DNA of 64,000 nucleotides from Streptomyces sp. NBC_00448 (GCF_036014115.1 NZ_CP107913.1:4263001-4327000); one strand, 5' to 3'. Positions 51,791 through 61,248 are shown, numbered from the stretch's first letter. Notes: generated from the letters alone by a model not told the origin. Program-made: numbers and translations.

Positions 51791-52079
51791 ACGCACCCGC
51801 GGCGCGGGCCGGTCGGCCGCGCTCGCGCCCAAGGTGCCTACGGGCTGGCGCCGTTGCCCTCGGCGGCGGACCCGTCCCGTACGGTCCCGGTCCCGCGCCC
51901 TCCCCTACGCTCCGCGCCGGACCGCCGACGCTGCGCCGCCACCGCCGCCGTACGGCGTAATCACGCAGGCCAGGATGCGGAACTCCGTTCGTACGCAGGC
52001 GTGTTGACGTGAGACGCTGTCCCCCGTCGGGCGTTCGGGGGCGAGGCGGACGGGCCCGTCGCGGAGAGAGGAGCGCAGC

Positions 52080-52877
52080 GTGACGCAGAACGGCTTCCGT
52101 GCCGAGGAGATCGACACCAGCAGGCCGCATCCCGCGCGGATCTACGACTACCTGCTGGGCGGCAAGGACAACTACGAGGTGGACCGCGAGGCCGGCGACC
52201 AGCTCATCGACGTGGCGCCCGAGGCGCGGATCGGCGTCCAGTCCAACCGCCTGTTCCTGCAGCGCGCCGTCCGGCACGTGGTCGGCGCCGGCGTCCGGCA
52301 GATCCTCGACATCGGCACCGGGCTGCCCACCTCCCCGAACGTCCACGAGGTCGCCCAGGAGGTCGCCCCCGACGTGCGCATCGCGTACGTGGACAACGAC
52401 CCGATCGTGAACACCCATGCCAGCACGCTGATGAGCGGCGCCGGCACGACCAGCATCGTGCTCGCGGATCTGCGCGACCCGCAGGCGATCCTGGACCACC
52501 CCGACGTCCACCGGGTCATCGACTTCGATCAGCCGGTCGCCCTGCTCCTCGTCGCGATCCTGCACTTCCTCACCGACGCCGAGCAGCCCGCGCAGGTCGT
52601 CGCCACCCTGCGCGACGCGCTCCCGGCCGGCAGCTACCTGGTGCTGTCCCACGCCACCAGCGACTTCAACGACCGTAGCGACGCGCAGGGCGCCTACCGG
52701 ACGGCCACCGCGAGCATGAACCTCCGCACCCGCGCCGAGGTCGAGCACCTCTTCGAGGGCTTCGAGCTGGTCGAGCCGGGTCTCGTGCAAGTCCCTTTCT
52801 GGCGGCCGGACTCCAAGCCGCCGCGCAGTGCCGGCGAGATCGGCATCTACGGCGGCGTGGCCCACAAGAACAGCTGA
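52080..52877 (+). CDS. SAM-dependent methyltransferase (Methyltransf_19/DUF574)
   Basis: The protein has 265 residues from GTG 52080 with GAGGAG upstream. HPARIYDYLLGGKDNYEVDR is the family signature, then QILDIGTGLPTSPNVHEVA (SAM site) and VAYVDNDPIV-type residues. It is typical of the many orphan actinomycete methyltransferases of this family, with unknown substrates. It has its own promoter. Confidence 0.9.
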   Translation: MTQNGFRAEEIDTSRPHPARIYDYLLGGKDNYEVDREAGDQLIDVAPEARIGVQSNRLFLQRAVRHVVGAGVRQILDIGTGLPTSPNVHEVAQEVAPDVRIAYVDNDPIVNTHASTLMSGAGTTSIVLADLRDPQAILDHPDVHRVIDFDQPVALLLVAILHFLTDAEQPAQVVATLRDALPAGSYLVLSHATSDFNDRSDAQGAYRTATASMNLRTRAEVEHLFEGFELVEPGLVQVPFWRPDSKPPRSAGEIGIYGGVAHKNS

Positions 52878-53175
52878 CCCCACGCGCCTCTGCTTCCTCC
52901 CTCCGCACGGGTCGCGCGGCCTACCCGGTCACCGGCAAGTCGCCGGGGGCAGTACCCTCTTGAGCCTCACGGCCCCCCTCTCCGGTCCCTGGGCGCTTCC
53001 CGAGTCCTGCCCGGTTTCCCGATGGCGGCCTCTCTCGCGGGAGACGCGCCCGCACGGGTGCCGTGAGCCCCGGCAGATCGGCCCGGCTGCCGGCGGAATC
53101 CGATGACGGATCAGGGCGTCGAGGGGTTGCGAGCGGCAACTCCTCCACAAGGGGCAGCGCGAGGGGCGGTTTCAG
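52878..53175. other. gene-free stretch
   Basis: About 300 bases lie between the methyltransferase and the pseudokinase gene. GAGGGG upstream of 53176 is the ribosome-binding site. Nothing else is recognised. Confidence 0.4.
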
Positions 53176-55383
53176 GTGGACGACCACGAGGGCACGGGCG
53201 CGGACGCGGGTACGGGCATACCCGGCGGGGCCGGCGAACCGGCCGGACCGCAGAAGCCGGCCGGGGCACGCCGTCCCGCCCGGAAGGCCGCCCCGAAGCC
53301 GGCGGCGAGGAAGGCCCCCGGGAAGCCCCCGGCCACACCGGCTGCCGCGAAGGGCGCACCGGCGGCGCCGAGCGCACCTACCGACGGCGCCGCATCTCCC
53401 GAACCGGCCGACCCCGCGGGCGAAGTGGCGGACGGCGACACCGCACCGGCCGAGGCGGAGTCGCGGACGGCTCCCACCGACGCGGGTGCATCGGGTACGA
53501 AGGCGGCGCCGGCCCAACCCGCAGCGCGGGGACGCAAGTCGGCCCCGGCGAAGAAGACGGCCGCAGCGTGCGCGACCAAGGCCGCGAAGGCCACCGCCTC
53601 GCCGCGGTCCACGGCCGCCCCGAAGTCCGACGCGGCGCCCAAGGGTCCCGCCGCCACCCCCGAGGCGGCCACCACCGCCCAGCCGCCCGCCCAGCCGCCC
53701 GTCCCCGTGGACGTCCCCACGGACGCCCCCGCGACAGCGCCCTGGCAAGTGCCGGGCCTGGCCCACGAATCGGTACCCGTCGCCGGCCCTTCCGGCGAGG
53801 TGGTGCGGGCGACCCGCGAGGCCGACGGCGTCCCGGTCGTGATCACCTACCTGGCACCGGCTCTCGCCGAGGACCAGTCCTTCCGCGCCACTCTGCGTGC
53901 CGAGGCCGAGCGCCTCGGCACGCTCGAATCGCCTTACGTCGCGCGGCTGTACGCGTACGTCGAGGACGGCCCGCACGCCGCGATCGTCCGCGAGCCGGTC
54001 GAGGGCGTCGTCCTGGCCACCCTCCTGCGGGAGAACGGCGCGACCACCCCCGAGGCGGCGCTGACCGTCCTCAAGGGCACGCTGCTCGGGTTGTCCGCCG
54101 CCCATGAGGCGGGAATCGCGGGCGGCGCCGCCTGCGAGCCCGCGCACCTGCTCGTCACCGCCGCAGGCACCCCGTCCCTCGTCGACCTCGGCGGCACGCC
54201 CAGCGCGGCACCCGGTGCGCCCGGCACACCCGTCGACGTCGCGGCCGACCTCCACGCGGCAACGGCCGCCTGCCGTGCATGCCTCACCGGCGAGCCCCCG
54301 TACGCGTCCGGCGCCGACCCCGACGCCGACGCCCCGGCTGCTCCCGTACAGCCCTTGCTCACACGGGGGTTGGCCACTGATTCGGCCGAACGCCCCCAGA
54401 GCGCCATCGACTTCGCAGTCGAGCTCGAAGCGGTCGCCGTCGCGGCCTACGGCGAGGCGTGGGAGGAGCGGGGCAGGCAGGAACTCGCCTTGCTGGTAGG
54501 CGCGTTGACGTCCCAGGTGGAAGCCGTGGACGCGCCGGGGCCGGCGCAGGGAGCCGTACCCGTACCGCTCCCCGCCCCCGCGCCGACCCCGACCGGCGGC
54601 CCGGCGCACCCCGACGCCACCGCCGCCGGCGCGGGTATCGGCGGCCTGGGCATCGGCCGTACCGAGGCCCCCGACCGCGGCACCGGCGACGGCGACGACC
54701 GCCGCCTCGGCCGCCGCACCAAGGCGCTCCTCATCGCGGTGGCCGCGGTGATCGTCGCGGGTGCCATCACCGCCACCGCCGTGGCGATCGGCGGCAAGCA
54801 CGACGACGCCGCCGCGGACACGACGCCGACCGCCACGGTCTCGCGTTCCTCCGCCACGACGCCGCCGCCCACCACCACCTCGCCCTCGGCAGGCGCCACC
54901 ACCGCCTCGCCCGCGGCCACCACCCCGCCCTCGACGCCCACTTCGGCGCCCGCCGCCCCGTCCACCCCGCCGACGACCGCGGCCACCACGCCCACCGCGC
55001 CGAGCCACCCGCCGGCCACCCACGCGACCCCTCCGCCGAAGTCGCACGTACCGCACGTCGCCTCCGTGGCCATCACGGGGGTCCGTTGCTCCGCCGGCGG
55101 TCGTACGGACACGGCGAACGCCACGATCCGCGTCAGCTACGACGGCAGCGCGGGTACCGTGCGGGCCACCTGGTGGCGCAGCGCCACGGGCACGCCGCGG
55201 GGAGCGGTCGATCTGGTCTCTCCGCAGACCGCGCATTTCCCCAAGGGCGCATCGGGATTCGCCTACACCGTCAAGCTCTCGGACATCGCCAAGGACCCCG
55301 ACCGCCCGTACGTCGGCATCACCGTCTCCACCAGCCCCGCGGCCGGCTCCGGCAACAACTCCTTCGCGGTCGTCTGCCGTTGA
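53176..55383 (+). CDS. membrane pseudokinase with histone H1-like N-terminus
   Basis: The protein has 735 residues from GTG 53176. Residues 1-185 are Ala/Lys/Pro-rich (ARKAAPKPAARKAPGKP) and resemble a histone H1 tail. Residues about 190-445 have the kinase fold outline (FRATLRAEAERLGTLESPYV, then AAHEAGIAGGAACEPAHLLV, then SLVDLGG). However, the ATP-binding Lys, the HRD Asp and the catalytic Lys are lost, so it is a pseudokinase. One membrane segment lies at about 517-540. After a Thr/Pro linker, an outer domain with two Cys (VRCSAGG...FAVVCR) follows. It may scaffold or sense rather than phosphorylate. Confidence 0.83.
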   Translation: MDDHEGTGADAGTGIPGGAGEPAGPQKPAGARRPARKAAPKPAARKAPGKPPATPAAAKGAPAAPSAPTDGAASPEPADPAGEVADGDTAPAEAESRTAPTDAGASGTKAAPAQPAARGRKSAPAKKTAAACATKAAKATASPRSTAAPKSDAAPKGPAATPEAATTAQPPAQPPVPVDVPTDAPATAPWQVPGLAHESVPVAGPSGEVVRATREADGVPVVITYLAPALAEDQSFRATLRAEAERLGTLESPYVARLYAYVEDGPHAAIVREPVEGVVLATLLRENGATTPEAALTVLKGTLLGLSAAHEAGIAGGAACEPAHLLVTAAGTPSLVDLGGTPSAAPGAPGTPVDVAADLHAATAACRACLTGEPPYASGADPDADAPAAPVQPLLTRGLATDSAERPQSAIDFAVELEAVAVAAYGEAWEERGRQELALLVGALTSQVEAVDAPGPAQGAVPVPLPAPAPTPTGGPAHPDATAAGAGIGGLGIGRTEAPDRGTGDGDDRRLGRRTKALLIAVAAVIVAGAITATAVAIGGKHDDAAADTTPTATVSRSSATTPPPTTTSPSAGATTASPAATTPPSTPTSAPAAPSTPPTTAATTPTAPSHPPATHATPPPKSHVPHVASVAITGVRCSAGGRTDTANATIRVSYDGSAGTVRATWWRSATGTPRGAVDLVSPQTAHFPKGASGFAYTVKLSDIAKDPDRPYVGITVSTSPAAGSGNNSFAVVCR

Positions 55384-55401
55384 GCCGCCAGCCCGTTGAG
55401 C

Positions 55402-55440
55402 CGACGGCCCGCCCGCACACCGTGTGCGGGCGGGCCGTCG
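55402..55440. terminator. strong bidirectional terminator
   Basis: A perfect 19-bp inverted repeat (55402-55420 with 55422-55440, CGACGGCCCGCCCGCACAC and its complement) lies between the convergent pseudokinase and glycosidase-like genes. It is placed to end both transcripts. Confidence 0.88.
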
Positions 55441-55459
55441 TGCCCTCGGCTGCGCCGGC

Positions 55460-56905
55460 TCAGGCCGGCGACAAGCGGTAGAGCGCGGCCGCCCCCGCCT
55501 TCAACTGAACGTGCAGCGTGCCCCGGCGGGCCGCGCCGCTGTACCGGCCGGTGGCCGGCACGAAGTCCGCCACGCCCCCGACGTTCGTCCGGTTGATGCC
55601 GAGCCGCACCGAGGCGGCGGCGTCGGGGTTGCGGTTGGTGACCAGCAGGTAGCGGGTGCCGTCGTCCTGCGCGTTCCTGAACAGCCCGATGACGGCGGCG
55701 TCCCCGGTCGCCGACGTCAGGTGGTCGCCCGGGGCGAAGGCCACCGCGCTGGGCGGCAGCGGATCGTCGTTGGCGTGCTGGACCGACTCCGAGACGAGCG
55801 GCTTGAGTTGGCGGCCGACCGGCTGGAGCCAGTTGCGGTTCAGCTTCCGGGCCGCGCCGTACAGCGGGGTCTGCTTGCCGTCGGGGGTGATCAGCGCCTT
55901 GGTGAAGCCCTCGCCGCGGGCCGGGTCGGGCGTCCAGTAGGTGAAGTACTGGATGCCCTTGCAGCCGTACGCCAGGCTGATGTTGGTCTGCCAGGCCAAC
56001 TGAGAGGCGGTGGGCACCCGGTGGTTGTTGAAGCCCACCGACTGGATGTAGGTCCAGGCCGGAAGACCGGACTTCAGGGACGCCTCGCGGTAGATCGACC
56101 AGTTGTCGAAGTAGTTGAGGTCGATGCCGTCGGCGAGGATCGGATAGCGGTCGAACGAGATCAGCGGCGGCTGGACCGTGTCGATGTACGCCTGCACGAA
56201 GGCCGCGTAGCCCGGGCCGTTGCCCGGCACCAGGTTGGAGTACGGCAGCAGGCCCGGCGCGACCTTCCGCACGATGCCGGTGAGCGCCCCGACCGTGGGG
56301 AACCTGGACTGGGCGGGCTCGTCGAAGACGTTGAACCCCGCGAGCGAGGGGTGGCTCGCGTAACTGCCCAGTGCGGACTGGACCCATGAGGTCGCGTCGG
56401 CGGTGGTGAGGGAGGACGGCACGGTCCGGTCGTCGGTGACCGCCATGTACTGCGCGATCGCCTGGACCCGCGGATCGCCGGCTATCAGCACCTTCAGGCC
56501 GACCTGGTCGGCCATCTGCAGGGCGTAGCCGCCGCTTTGCGGGTCGAACTGGTAGTTGCCGGTGATCAGGAAGGTGAACCCGGCGTCGCTGATCTCCTGG
56601 TAGCGGTCGAGCGTGGTCTCGTACGGGTGCGGCGGCCAGAACAGCCCGATCGGGAAGTCCGGCCCGCCGGTGAGCGGAAGGTCGGCGCTGGTCGCGGCGG
56701 CCGGTTCGGTGGCGGCCGAACTCGACGTGGTGGAAGCCGAGTTGTCGGCCGACGAGTTGCCCGTCGACGGGTCGGCCGCCGCCGCCCGGCCGGCGGCCAT
56801 CCCGCTCGCGGCGAGCACCCCGGCGCCAAGGCCCGCGGCCTGCAGCAGCGTTCGGCGGTGCATCGCCTGCGAAGTGCCGGAGATGGAGGGGTTCTGCTCT
56901 GGCAT
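55460..56905 (-). CDS. Tat-exported glycosidase-like protein
   Basis: The protein has 481 residues from ATG 56905 with GGAG upstream. The Tat signal is HRRTLLQAAGLGAGVLAASG. A Ser/Ala linker follows, then a TIM-barrel-like part with FPIGLFWPPHPYETTLDRY, FNVFDEPAQSRF (possible acid/base Glu), LISFDRYPI and GIQYFTYWTPDP. The C-terminus is a beta domain. This is the outline of secreted glycoside hydrolases of the GH42/GH5-like type. Substrate and exact family cannot be named. The RpiR-type gene upstream could control it. Confidence 0.72.
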   Translation of the reverse strand: MPEQNPSISGTSQAMHRRTLLQAAGLGAGVLAASGMAAGRAAAADPSTGNSSADNSASTTSSSAATEPAAATSADLPLTGGPDFPIGLFWPPHPYETTLDRYQEISDAGFTFLITGNYQFDPQSGGYALQMADQVGLKVLIAGDPRVQAIAQYMAVTDDRTVPSSLTTADATSWVQSALGSYASHPSLAGFNVFDEPAQSRFPTVGALTGIVRKVAPGLLPYSNLVPGNGPGYAAFVQAYIDTVQPPLISFDRYPILADGIDLNYFDNWSIYREASLKSGLPAWTYIQSVGFNNHRVPTASQLAWQTNISLAYGCKGIQYFTYWTPDPARGEGFTKALITPDGKQTPLYGAARKLNRNWLQPVGRQLKPLVSESVQHANDDPLPPSAVAFAPGDHLTSATGDAAVIGLFRNAQDDGTRYLLVTNRNPDAAASVRLGINRTNVGGVADFVPATGRYSGAARRGTLHVQLKAGAAALYRLSPA

Positions 56906-57272
56906 GGCCTACTCCGATCGTTGGAACGCGTGAACGAGGAGGGGGGCTTCAGGTCCGATCAGTGCGCCGGCGTGCGGAGTTCGGCGGGTGGGGGCTCCGG
57001 CGGGGCGCCCGGGAACAGCCCCGGACCCCGCCCGCATCGGTTCGACGGCCGCCGGCGACCGTATCGGGACGCACACATGCTGGCAGACCATGATGGTTCA
57101 ATCAACCATTGTGCGCGCACCTGATGAATGAACCATGCAGAATTCCACGGCGCGGGGTTCGGTGCGCGGCCCGGGGTTCGGCGCCCTGTCCCGAGCTGGG
57201 CGCCCACGGCGGAGTTCGGCGCCCACGGCAAGGTTCGGCGCCCACGGCGGAGTTCAGCTCCCGCCGCGAAGT
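56906..57272. other. gene-free region with operator-like repeats
   Basis: About 370 bases lie between the glycosidase-like start and the RpiR-type gene end. It holds ATGGTT-CAATC-AACCAT (57093-57109), a related GATGAATGAACCAT (57123-57136), GTGCGCGCAC (57111-57120), and a GTTCGGCGCCCACGGC-type tandem repeat (57165-57285). No gene is recognised. Confidence 0.5.
57093..57136. promoter_or_regulatory. operator candidate before the glycosidase-like gene
   Basis: ATGGTT (57093-57098) and AACCAT (57104-57109) form an inverted repeat with a 5-base spacer. A further half-site AACCAT lies at 57131-57136. This fits the binding pattern of a dimeric sugar regulator such as the RpiR-type protein encoded next door. 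Confidence 0.55.
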
Positions 57273-57285
57273 TCAGCGCCCGCGC
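57165..57285. repeat. degenerate GTTCGGCGCCCACGGC tandem repeats
   Basis: About six imperfect units of 18-21 bases (GGAGTTCGGCGCCCACGGC and relatives). They run into the last codons of the RpiR-type gene. Confidence 0.75.
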
Positions 57286-58184
57286 CGCCCCTTCACCACG
57301 TGCTGGCCCGCGATGTGCCCGGTGAGCGCCATGGACGCGCTCGCCCGGCCGTACGACAGCTGCGCCACCCGCACGTACAGGCAGTCGATCAGCACCAGCA
57401 CCGAGTGCCGGGCGCCGATGCTGCCGGCGCGGAAGGAGGTCTCCGCGGTCGTGGAGATCAGCCGGACCTCCGCCGCCCGCGCCAGCGGCGACCTTGGGTC
57501 GGCGGTGATCGCCACCGTGGTGGCACCGCGTTCCCGGGCGAGTTCGAACGGCTCGATGGTCTCCCGGGTCGACCCGGAGTGGGAGATGCCGATCGCGACA
57601 TCGGCCGGGGTGAGCAGGGCCGCCGACGTCTTGGCGGCGTGCACCTCGTTCCACCCGCGCACCGCGCATCCGATCCCGAACAGCCGCAGTTCGGTCTCCA
57701 CCGCCACCGCGCCGCTGCCGCCGACGCCGTACACGTCGATCCGCCGGGCCCGCGCGATCGCCTGGGCCGCGCGCTCCACCGCCGCGAGGTCGATGGTGTC
57801 CAACGTTCGCTGCACCGCGCCGAGATCGGCCTGGCCGACGACGGTGACCACCCGCCGCAGGTCGTCGTCCGGGGAGATGTCCGGCCCGATCTCCGACGTG
57901 CCCCAGGTGGACTCGTCGCCGCGGGCGCCCTCCCGGGCCAGCTCGATCAGCAAGTGCTGGTAGGAGTCCAGGCCCACCGCACGACAGAACCGCGTCACCG
58001 TCGGCTGGGAGGTGCCGGTGCGCCGCCCCAACTCGGCCGCCGAGCAGCCGATCACGGAGGCGGGGTCGGCGAGCACCAGCTCCGCCACCTTCCGCAACGA
58101 GCCCGTCAGGTGCGGCAACTCGGCCCGGATCAGCGCCGTGACGTCCGCGCGTGCGCCCCCGTGGCCGAAGCCCTTGGCATCCAT
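57273..58184 (-). CDS. RpiR/MurR-type sugar-responsive regulator
   Basis: The protein has 303 residues from ATG 58184 with GGGGAGC upstream. An RpiR HTH is at 10-80 (SAAELGRRTGTSQPTVTRF). A SIS domain occupies about 130-270 (DVYGVGGSGAVAVETELRL, then ADVAIGISHSGSTRETI), which binds phosphosugars. It probably controls sugar or amino-sugar use, perhaps the adjacent secreted glycosidase-like gene. Confidence 0.9.
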   Translation of the reverse strand: MDAKGFGHGGARADVTALIRAELPHLTGSLRKVAELVLADPASVIGCSAAELGRRTGTSQPTVTRFCRAVGLDSYQHLLIELAREGARGDESTWGTSEIGPDISPDDDLRRVVTVVGQADLGAVQRTLDTIDLAAVERAAQAIARARRIDVYGVGGSGAVAVETELRLFGIGCAVRGWNEVHAAKTSAALLTPADVAIGISHSGSTRETIEPFELARERGATTVAITADPRSPLARAAEVRLISTTAETSFRAGSIGARHSVLVLIDCLYVRVAQLSYGRASASMALTGHIAGQHVVKGRRGR

Positions 58185-58278
58185 ACGGCTCCCCGATCGC
58201 TCACGCCTGCCGGCCGTTCGGAAGCCCATGATGTCATGCGATTACGCCATTCAAATCACATCGTCCGCGCGGATTCGA

Positions 58279-59394
58279 TCATTCAGACGCCGCTCGCAGG
58301 TCCTCCGGCGGGATCGGCACGCCACGGCGGGCGAGCAGGGCCTTCAGCGACTGGATGATCGGGAAGACCTCGTTGTTGAGGTCGGCGCCCTGGGTCTCGT
58401 AGGCGCGCTGCTCGGCCTCGACGATGACCCGGTCCTGGCCGAAGATGCCCTCCGTGAACAGCGTGATGACCGGCCACAGCAGGTGGATCACCCCGGGGAT
58501 CGGCGGCTTCTGCACCATGATCAGGCCGAAGGTGTGGTTGTGGTGCTGGGCCCGGTCGGTGGGCACGTACGCGTTCCACAGGTCGAGCGCCGGGGGCTCC
58601 TCGCGCTTGCCGTCGGTCCAGTAGCGCAGCGTCTGGTACGGGTAGCCGGTGCGTATCGTCATCAGGTCGGCGTACTTGTCGTCGTTCCCGCTGCCGATGA
58701 TCAGCCGCTCGCCCAGCGACTGCTTGCCCGAGGTGCGGGAGAAGGAGTAGTCCGCCTCCAGCCAGTCCTCGCCCTCGCGCACGTCCAGCAGCTTCGCCCG
58801 AATCCGACCCATCAGGCTGCGGTGCAGGAACTGGTGGTTCATGTCCATCAGGTTCTCGTGCATGAACGAGTAGTGGCAGGCGATGTCCCGGTCCAACACC
58901 CGTGTCTTGTACCGGCGGTCGCCGTGGTACGGCAGCTCCGGCACCGGGGTGACCTCGGCCAGCTCCTGGTTGCCGGGGAAGACGAACACGAAGCCGTGCT
59001 CCTCCCGGCAGGCGTACGCGCGCACGCCGTTGGGCAGCGTCCGCTTCCGGTCCAGGTACGGGATGCTCACGCACGCGCCGGTCCGGTCGTACGCCCAGCA
59101 GTGGTAACCGCACTGCAACTGCTCGTCCTTCACCACGCCCATGCTCAACGGCACCTGGCGATGGGCGCAGCGGTCCTCCAGGGCGTACGGCGCGCCCTTC
59201 TGCGGCCGCACCAGCACGAGTTCCGTCCCCGCGAACTTCACCGCCAGCGTCTTGCCCGGCTTCAGGTCCCGGGACCGGGCCAGGGGGTACCAGAAGTCCG
59301 GGTCGATGCCGGTGGTCCGCGTGGTGGGGACGTCGCCCTCAGGGGCCACATCGCGGTATTTGCGCAACGGGGGCTTCGCCTTCGGCAGCGTCAT
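58279..59394 (-). CDS. Rieske-type aromatic-ring oxygenase-like protein
   Basis: The protein has 371 residues from ATG 59394. The Rieske cluster is CAHRQVPLSMG and CGYHCWAYD (CxH...CxxH). The C-terminal part has NLMDMNHQFLHRSLMG, with His and Asp residues expected to bind mononuclear iron. It belongs to the vanillate-demethylase/pheophorbide-oxygenase-like group of Rieske oxygenases. A reductase is not encoded nearby, so electrons must come from elsewhere. The substrate is unknown. Confidence 0.88.
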   Translation of the reverse strand: MTLPKAKPPLRKYRDVAPEGDVPTTRTTGIDPDFWYPLARSRDLKPGKTLAVKFAGTELVLVRPQKGAPYALEDRCAHRQVPLSMGVVKDEQLQCGYHCWAYDRTGACVSIPYLDRKRTLPNGVRAYACREEHGFVFVFPGNQELAEVTPVPELPYHGDRRYKTRVLDRDIACHYSFMHENLMDMNHQFLHRSLMGRIRAKLLDVREGEDWLEADYSFSRTSGKQSLGERLIIGSGNDDKYADLMTIRTGYPYQTLRYWTDGKREEPPALDLWNAYVPTDRAQHHNHTFGLIMVQKPPIPGVIHLLWPVITLFTEGIFGQDRVIVEAEQRAYETQGADLNNEVFPIIQSLKALLARRGVPIPPEDLRAASE

Positions 59395-59714
59395 ATGATC
59401 GAACGTACCCGGCGGCTCCGGTCCCGTTCCGCCCAGCGTCGGGTATTGAGTTGGTCAAATCTGCCGTCCGCGACGACCGCTCGACGAACGCCGCAGGTCC
59501 CTCGGCCTCCGTACGGCCGGACCCGCGCCGCCGTCCTCCTCCGCCGGTGCGGCCGCCCGCACGGCGGACCCCCCTTCGCCATCCCCCTCCTGCCCGCTCG
59601 GCCCCTCCGCCCCGGCTGCCGCGCCCTCCGTCAGGTGCTGCGGGAAACGCTTTGTAACGTACCCGCGCCCCCATCGCGTCATTGAAGTGTGGCCGACGGG
59701 AGGAGCCAATCGGA
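59395..59714. other. gene-free divergent region
   Basis: About 320 bases lie between the Rieske gene and the sigma factor gene. They hold the promoters of both. GGGAAACGC (59641-59649) near TTTGTAACG resembles an ECF promoter half, but the spacing to a -10 is not right. Confidence 0.4.
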
Positions 59715-60227
59715 ATGCGCGCTGCTGCGATACGGGCCTATCAGGAGTTCGCCGCGGCCCGGACAGGTCACCTGTTCCGATCCGCATGCCTGCTCACCGG
59801 CGGCGACACGCACCTCGCCGAGGATCTGGTCCAGGAGACGTTGGGGCGCCTGTACGTCGCGTGGAACCGGATGAGCGAGGTCGACAATCCGGCCGGCTAC
59901 GCCCAGACCACGTTGGTGCGCCTGTTCCTCAGCCACCAGCGGCGGCGGAGCAACCGGGAACGTCCGGCCGCGGAACTGCCCGATCGCGTCGCCCGGGACG
60001 CCGGGGGCGACGCCGCGCTTCGGGTGGTCCTGCTGGCCGCGCTGGCCGCGCTGGGACCCAAGGACCGGGCCGTGCTCATCCTGCGCTACTGGGAGGACCG
60101 CAGCGTCGAGGAGACCGCCACGGTTCTGCAGGCGAGCGCCGGCGCGGTGCGTACGCGCTCCACCCGCGCGCTCGCCCAGCTCCGCCGCCACCTCGGCGAC
60201 AGTCACGCCGATCTCACCACCGGCTGA
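59715..60227 (+). CDS. ECF sigma factor (SigE family)
   Basis: The protein has 170 residues from ATG 59715 with GGGAGGAG upstream; TTG 59682 is possible. Region 2 has HLAEDLVQETLGRLYVAWNR, region 4 has LGPKDRAVLILRYWEDRSVE and GAVRTRSTRALAQLRRHL. It lacks the C-terminal extension of SigG/SigJ types. It is followed after 118 bases by a membrane protein that is likely its partner. Confidence 0.92.
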   Translation: MRAAAIRAYQEFAAARTGHLFRSACLLTGGDTHLAEDLVQETLGRLYVAWNRMSEVDNPAGYAQTTLVRLFLSHQRRRSNRERPAAELPDRVARDAGGDAALRVVLLAALAALGPKDRAVLILRYWEDRSVEETATVLQASAGAVRTRSTRALAQLRRHLGDSHADLTTG

Positions 60228-60345
60228 ACCGCTCCTCCTGCGGCTCCCCTTCGCGCGGTGGAGCCACCTGACCCACCTGACCCACCTGAATCCGACCGCA
60301 CAACCCGCCAGTTCCCGACCTCTCCGAAGGAGACCGTGATCCGCC

Positions 60346-61152
60346 ATGCCCGTTCCTGCCGACGACACCCCCGACTCCGCTGAGGCCGCGGCCTTCGCGG
60401 ACGCCCTCCACCACATCGCCGACGGCCTGGCCCCCGCCGACCGCCACTCCCTGACGGCGGCCGGACACGCCCGCGGCCGCGCGCTGCGCCGCCGCCGCAC
60501 CGCCGCGGTCACCGCGGGTGTGGCCGTGCTGGCCCTCGCCGGAGGCGGCGGCCTGCTCTCGGCCACCTCCGGCAACGGCACCGGCCACGCCTCGGCGAAC
60601 GGGACCGGGGTCGCCGCCCCGAGGTTCCCCAGCGACGCGCAGCTGACCGCGGCCACGCGGGCCCCGCGGTCGTTCACCGCGCGGCAGGTGGAGGATCTCC
60701 TGGTCTCGCTGCTGCCGCACGGCAAGATCTCCGGCCGGGACGGCCGCGGCACCGAGGACACCGCACCGTACGCCCAGGTGGTCTTCGACGACGGCCACGG
60801 CCCGGCCGAGATCAGCGTCGTCGTCCAGGCGCGGAGTGCCGCGCCGGCCGACTGCGGGGCGGCCCGAGCCGCGGACGACTACTGCCGGCAGACCGCGGTC
60901 CCCGGCGGCACGCTCACCGTGTGGAAGGGCTACGAGTACCCCGACCACCGGGCCGACACCAGGGAGTGGATGGCCGAGTTCCATCGCAAGGACGGCGCGC
61001 TGGTCTCGGTCACCGAGTGGAACGCCCCGGCCGAGAAGGACGCTCCCGTCAGCCGGCCCGCACCGCCACTGAGCACGAGCCGGCTCGCCGCGATCGCCAC
61101 CGACTCCGCCTGGGCCAAGGTGATCGCGGCCGTTCCGCCCGGGATGAAGTAG
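60346..61152 (+). CDS. membrane protein paired with the ECF sigma factor
   Basis: The protein has 268 residues from ATG 60346. A cytosolic N-terminus (1-52, with FADALHHIADGLAPADRHSL) resembles anti-sigma segments but lacks the HxxxCxxC zinc motif. One membrane segment follows at about 53-72, then an outer domain with two Cys (ADCGAARAADDYCRQ). This layout is typical of partners of SigE-family factors in Streptomyces. It may be the anti-sigma factor, with the outer domain sensing a signal. Confidence 0.75.
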   Translation: MPVPADDTPDSAEAAAFADALHHIADGLAPADRHSLTAAGHARGRALRRRRTAAVTAGVAVLALAGGGGLLSATSGNGTGHASANGTGVAAPRFPSDAQLTAATRAPRSFTARQVEDLLVSLLPHGKISGRDGRGTEDTAPYAQVVFDDGHGPAEISVVVQARSAAPADCGAARAADDYCRQTAVPGGTLTVWKGYEYPDHRADTREWMAEFHRKDGALVSVTEWNAPAEKDAPVSRPAPPLSTSRLAAIATDSAWAKVIAAVPPGMK

Positions 61153-61214
61153 CCCACGTCCCGGTACGACGCCGCCGAGCGACTCGTCGTACGCCGCCGA
61201 ACGTCCCGGTGCGC

Positions 61215-61248
61215 GAGGGCCCGCCGCCCACGAAGGCGGCGGGCTCTC
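61215..61248. terminator. terminator between convergent genes
   Basis: GAGGGCCCGCCGCC (61215-61228) and GGCGGCGGGCTCTC (61235-61248) form a 14-bp hairpin with one G-T pair, between the sigma-partner and PHP-domain genes. Confidence 0.82.
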
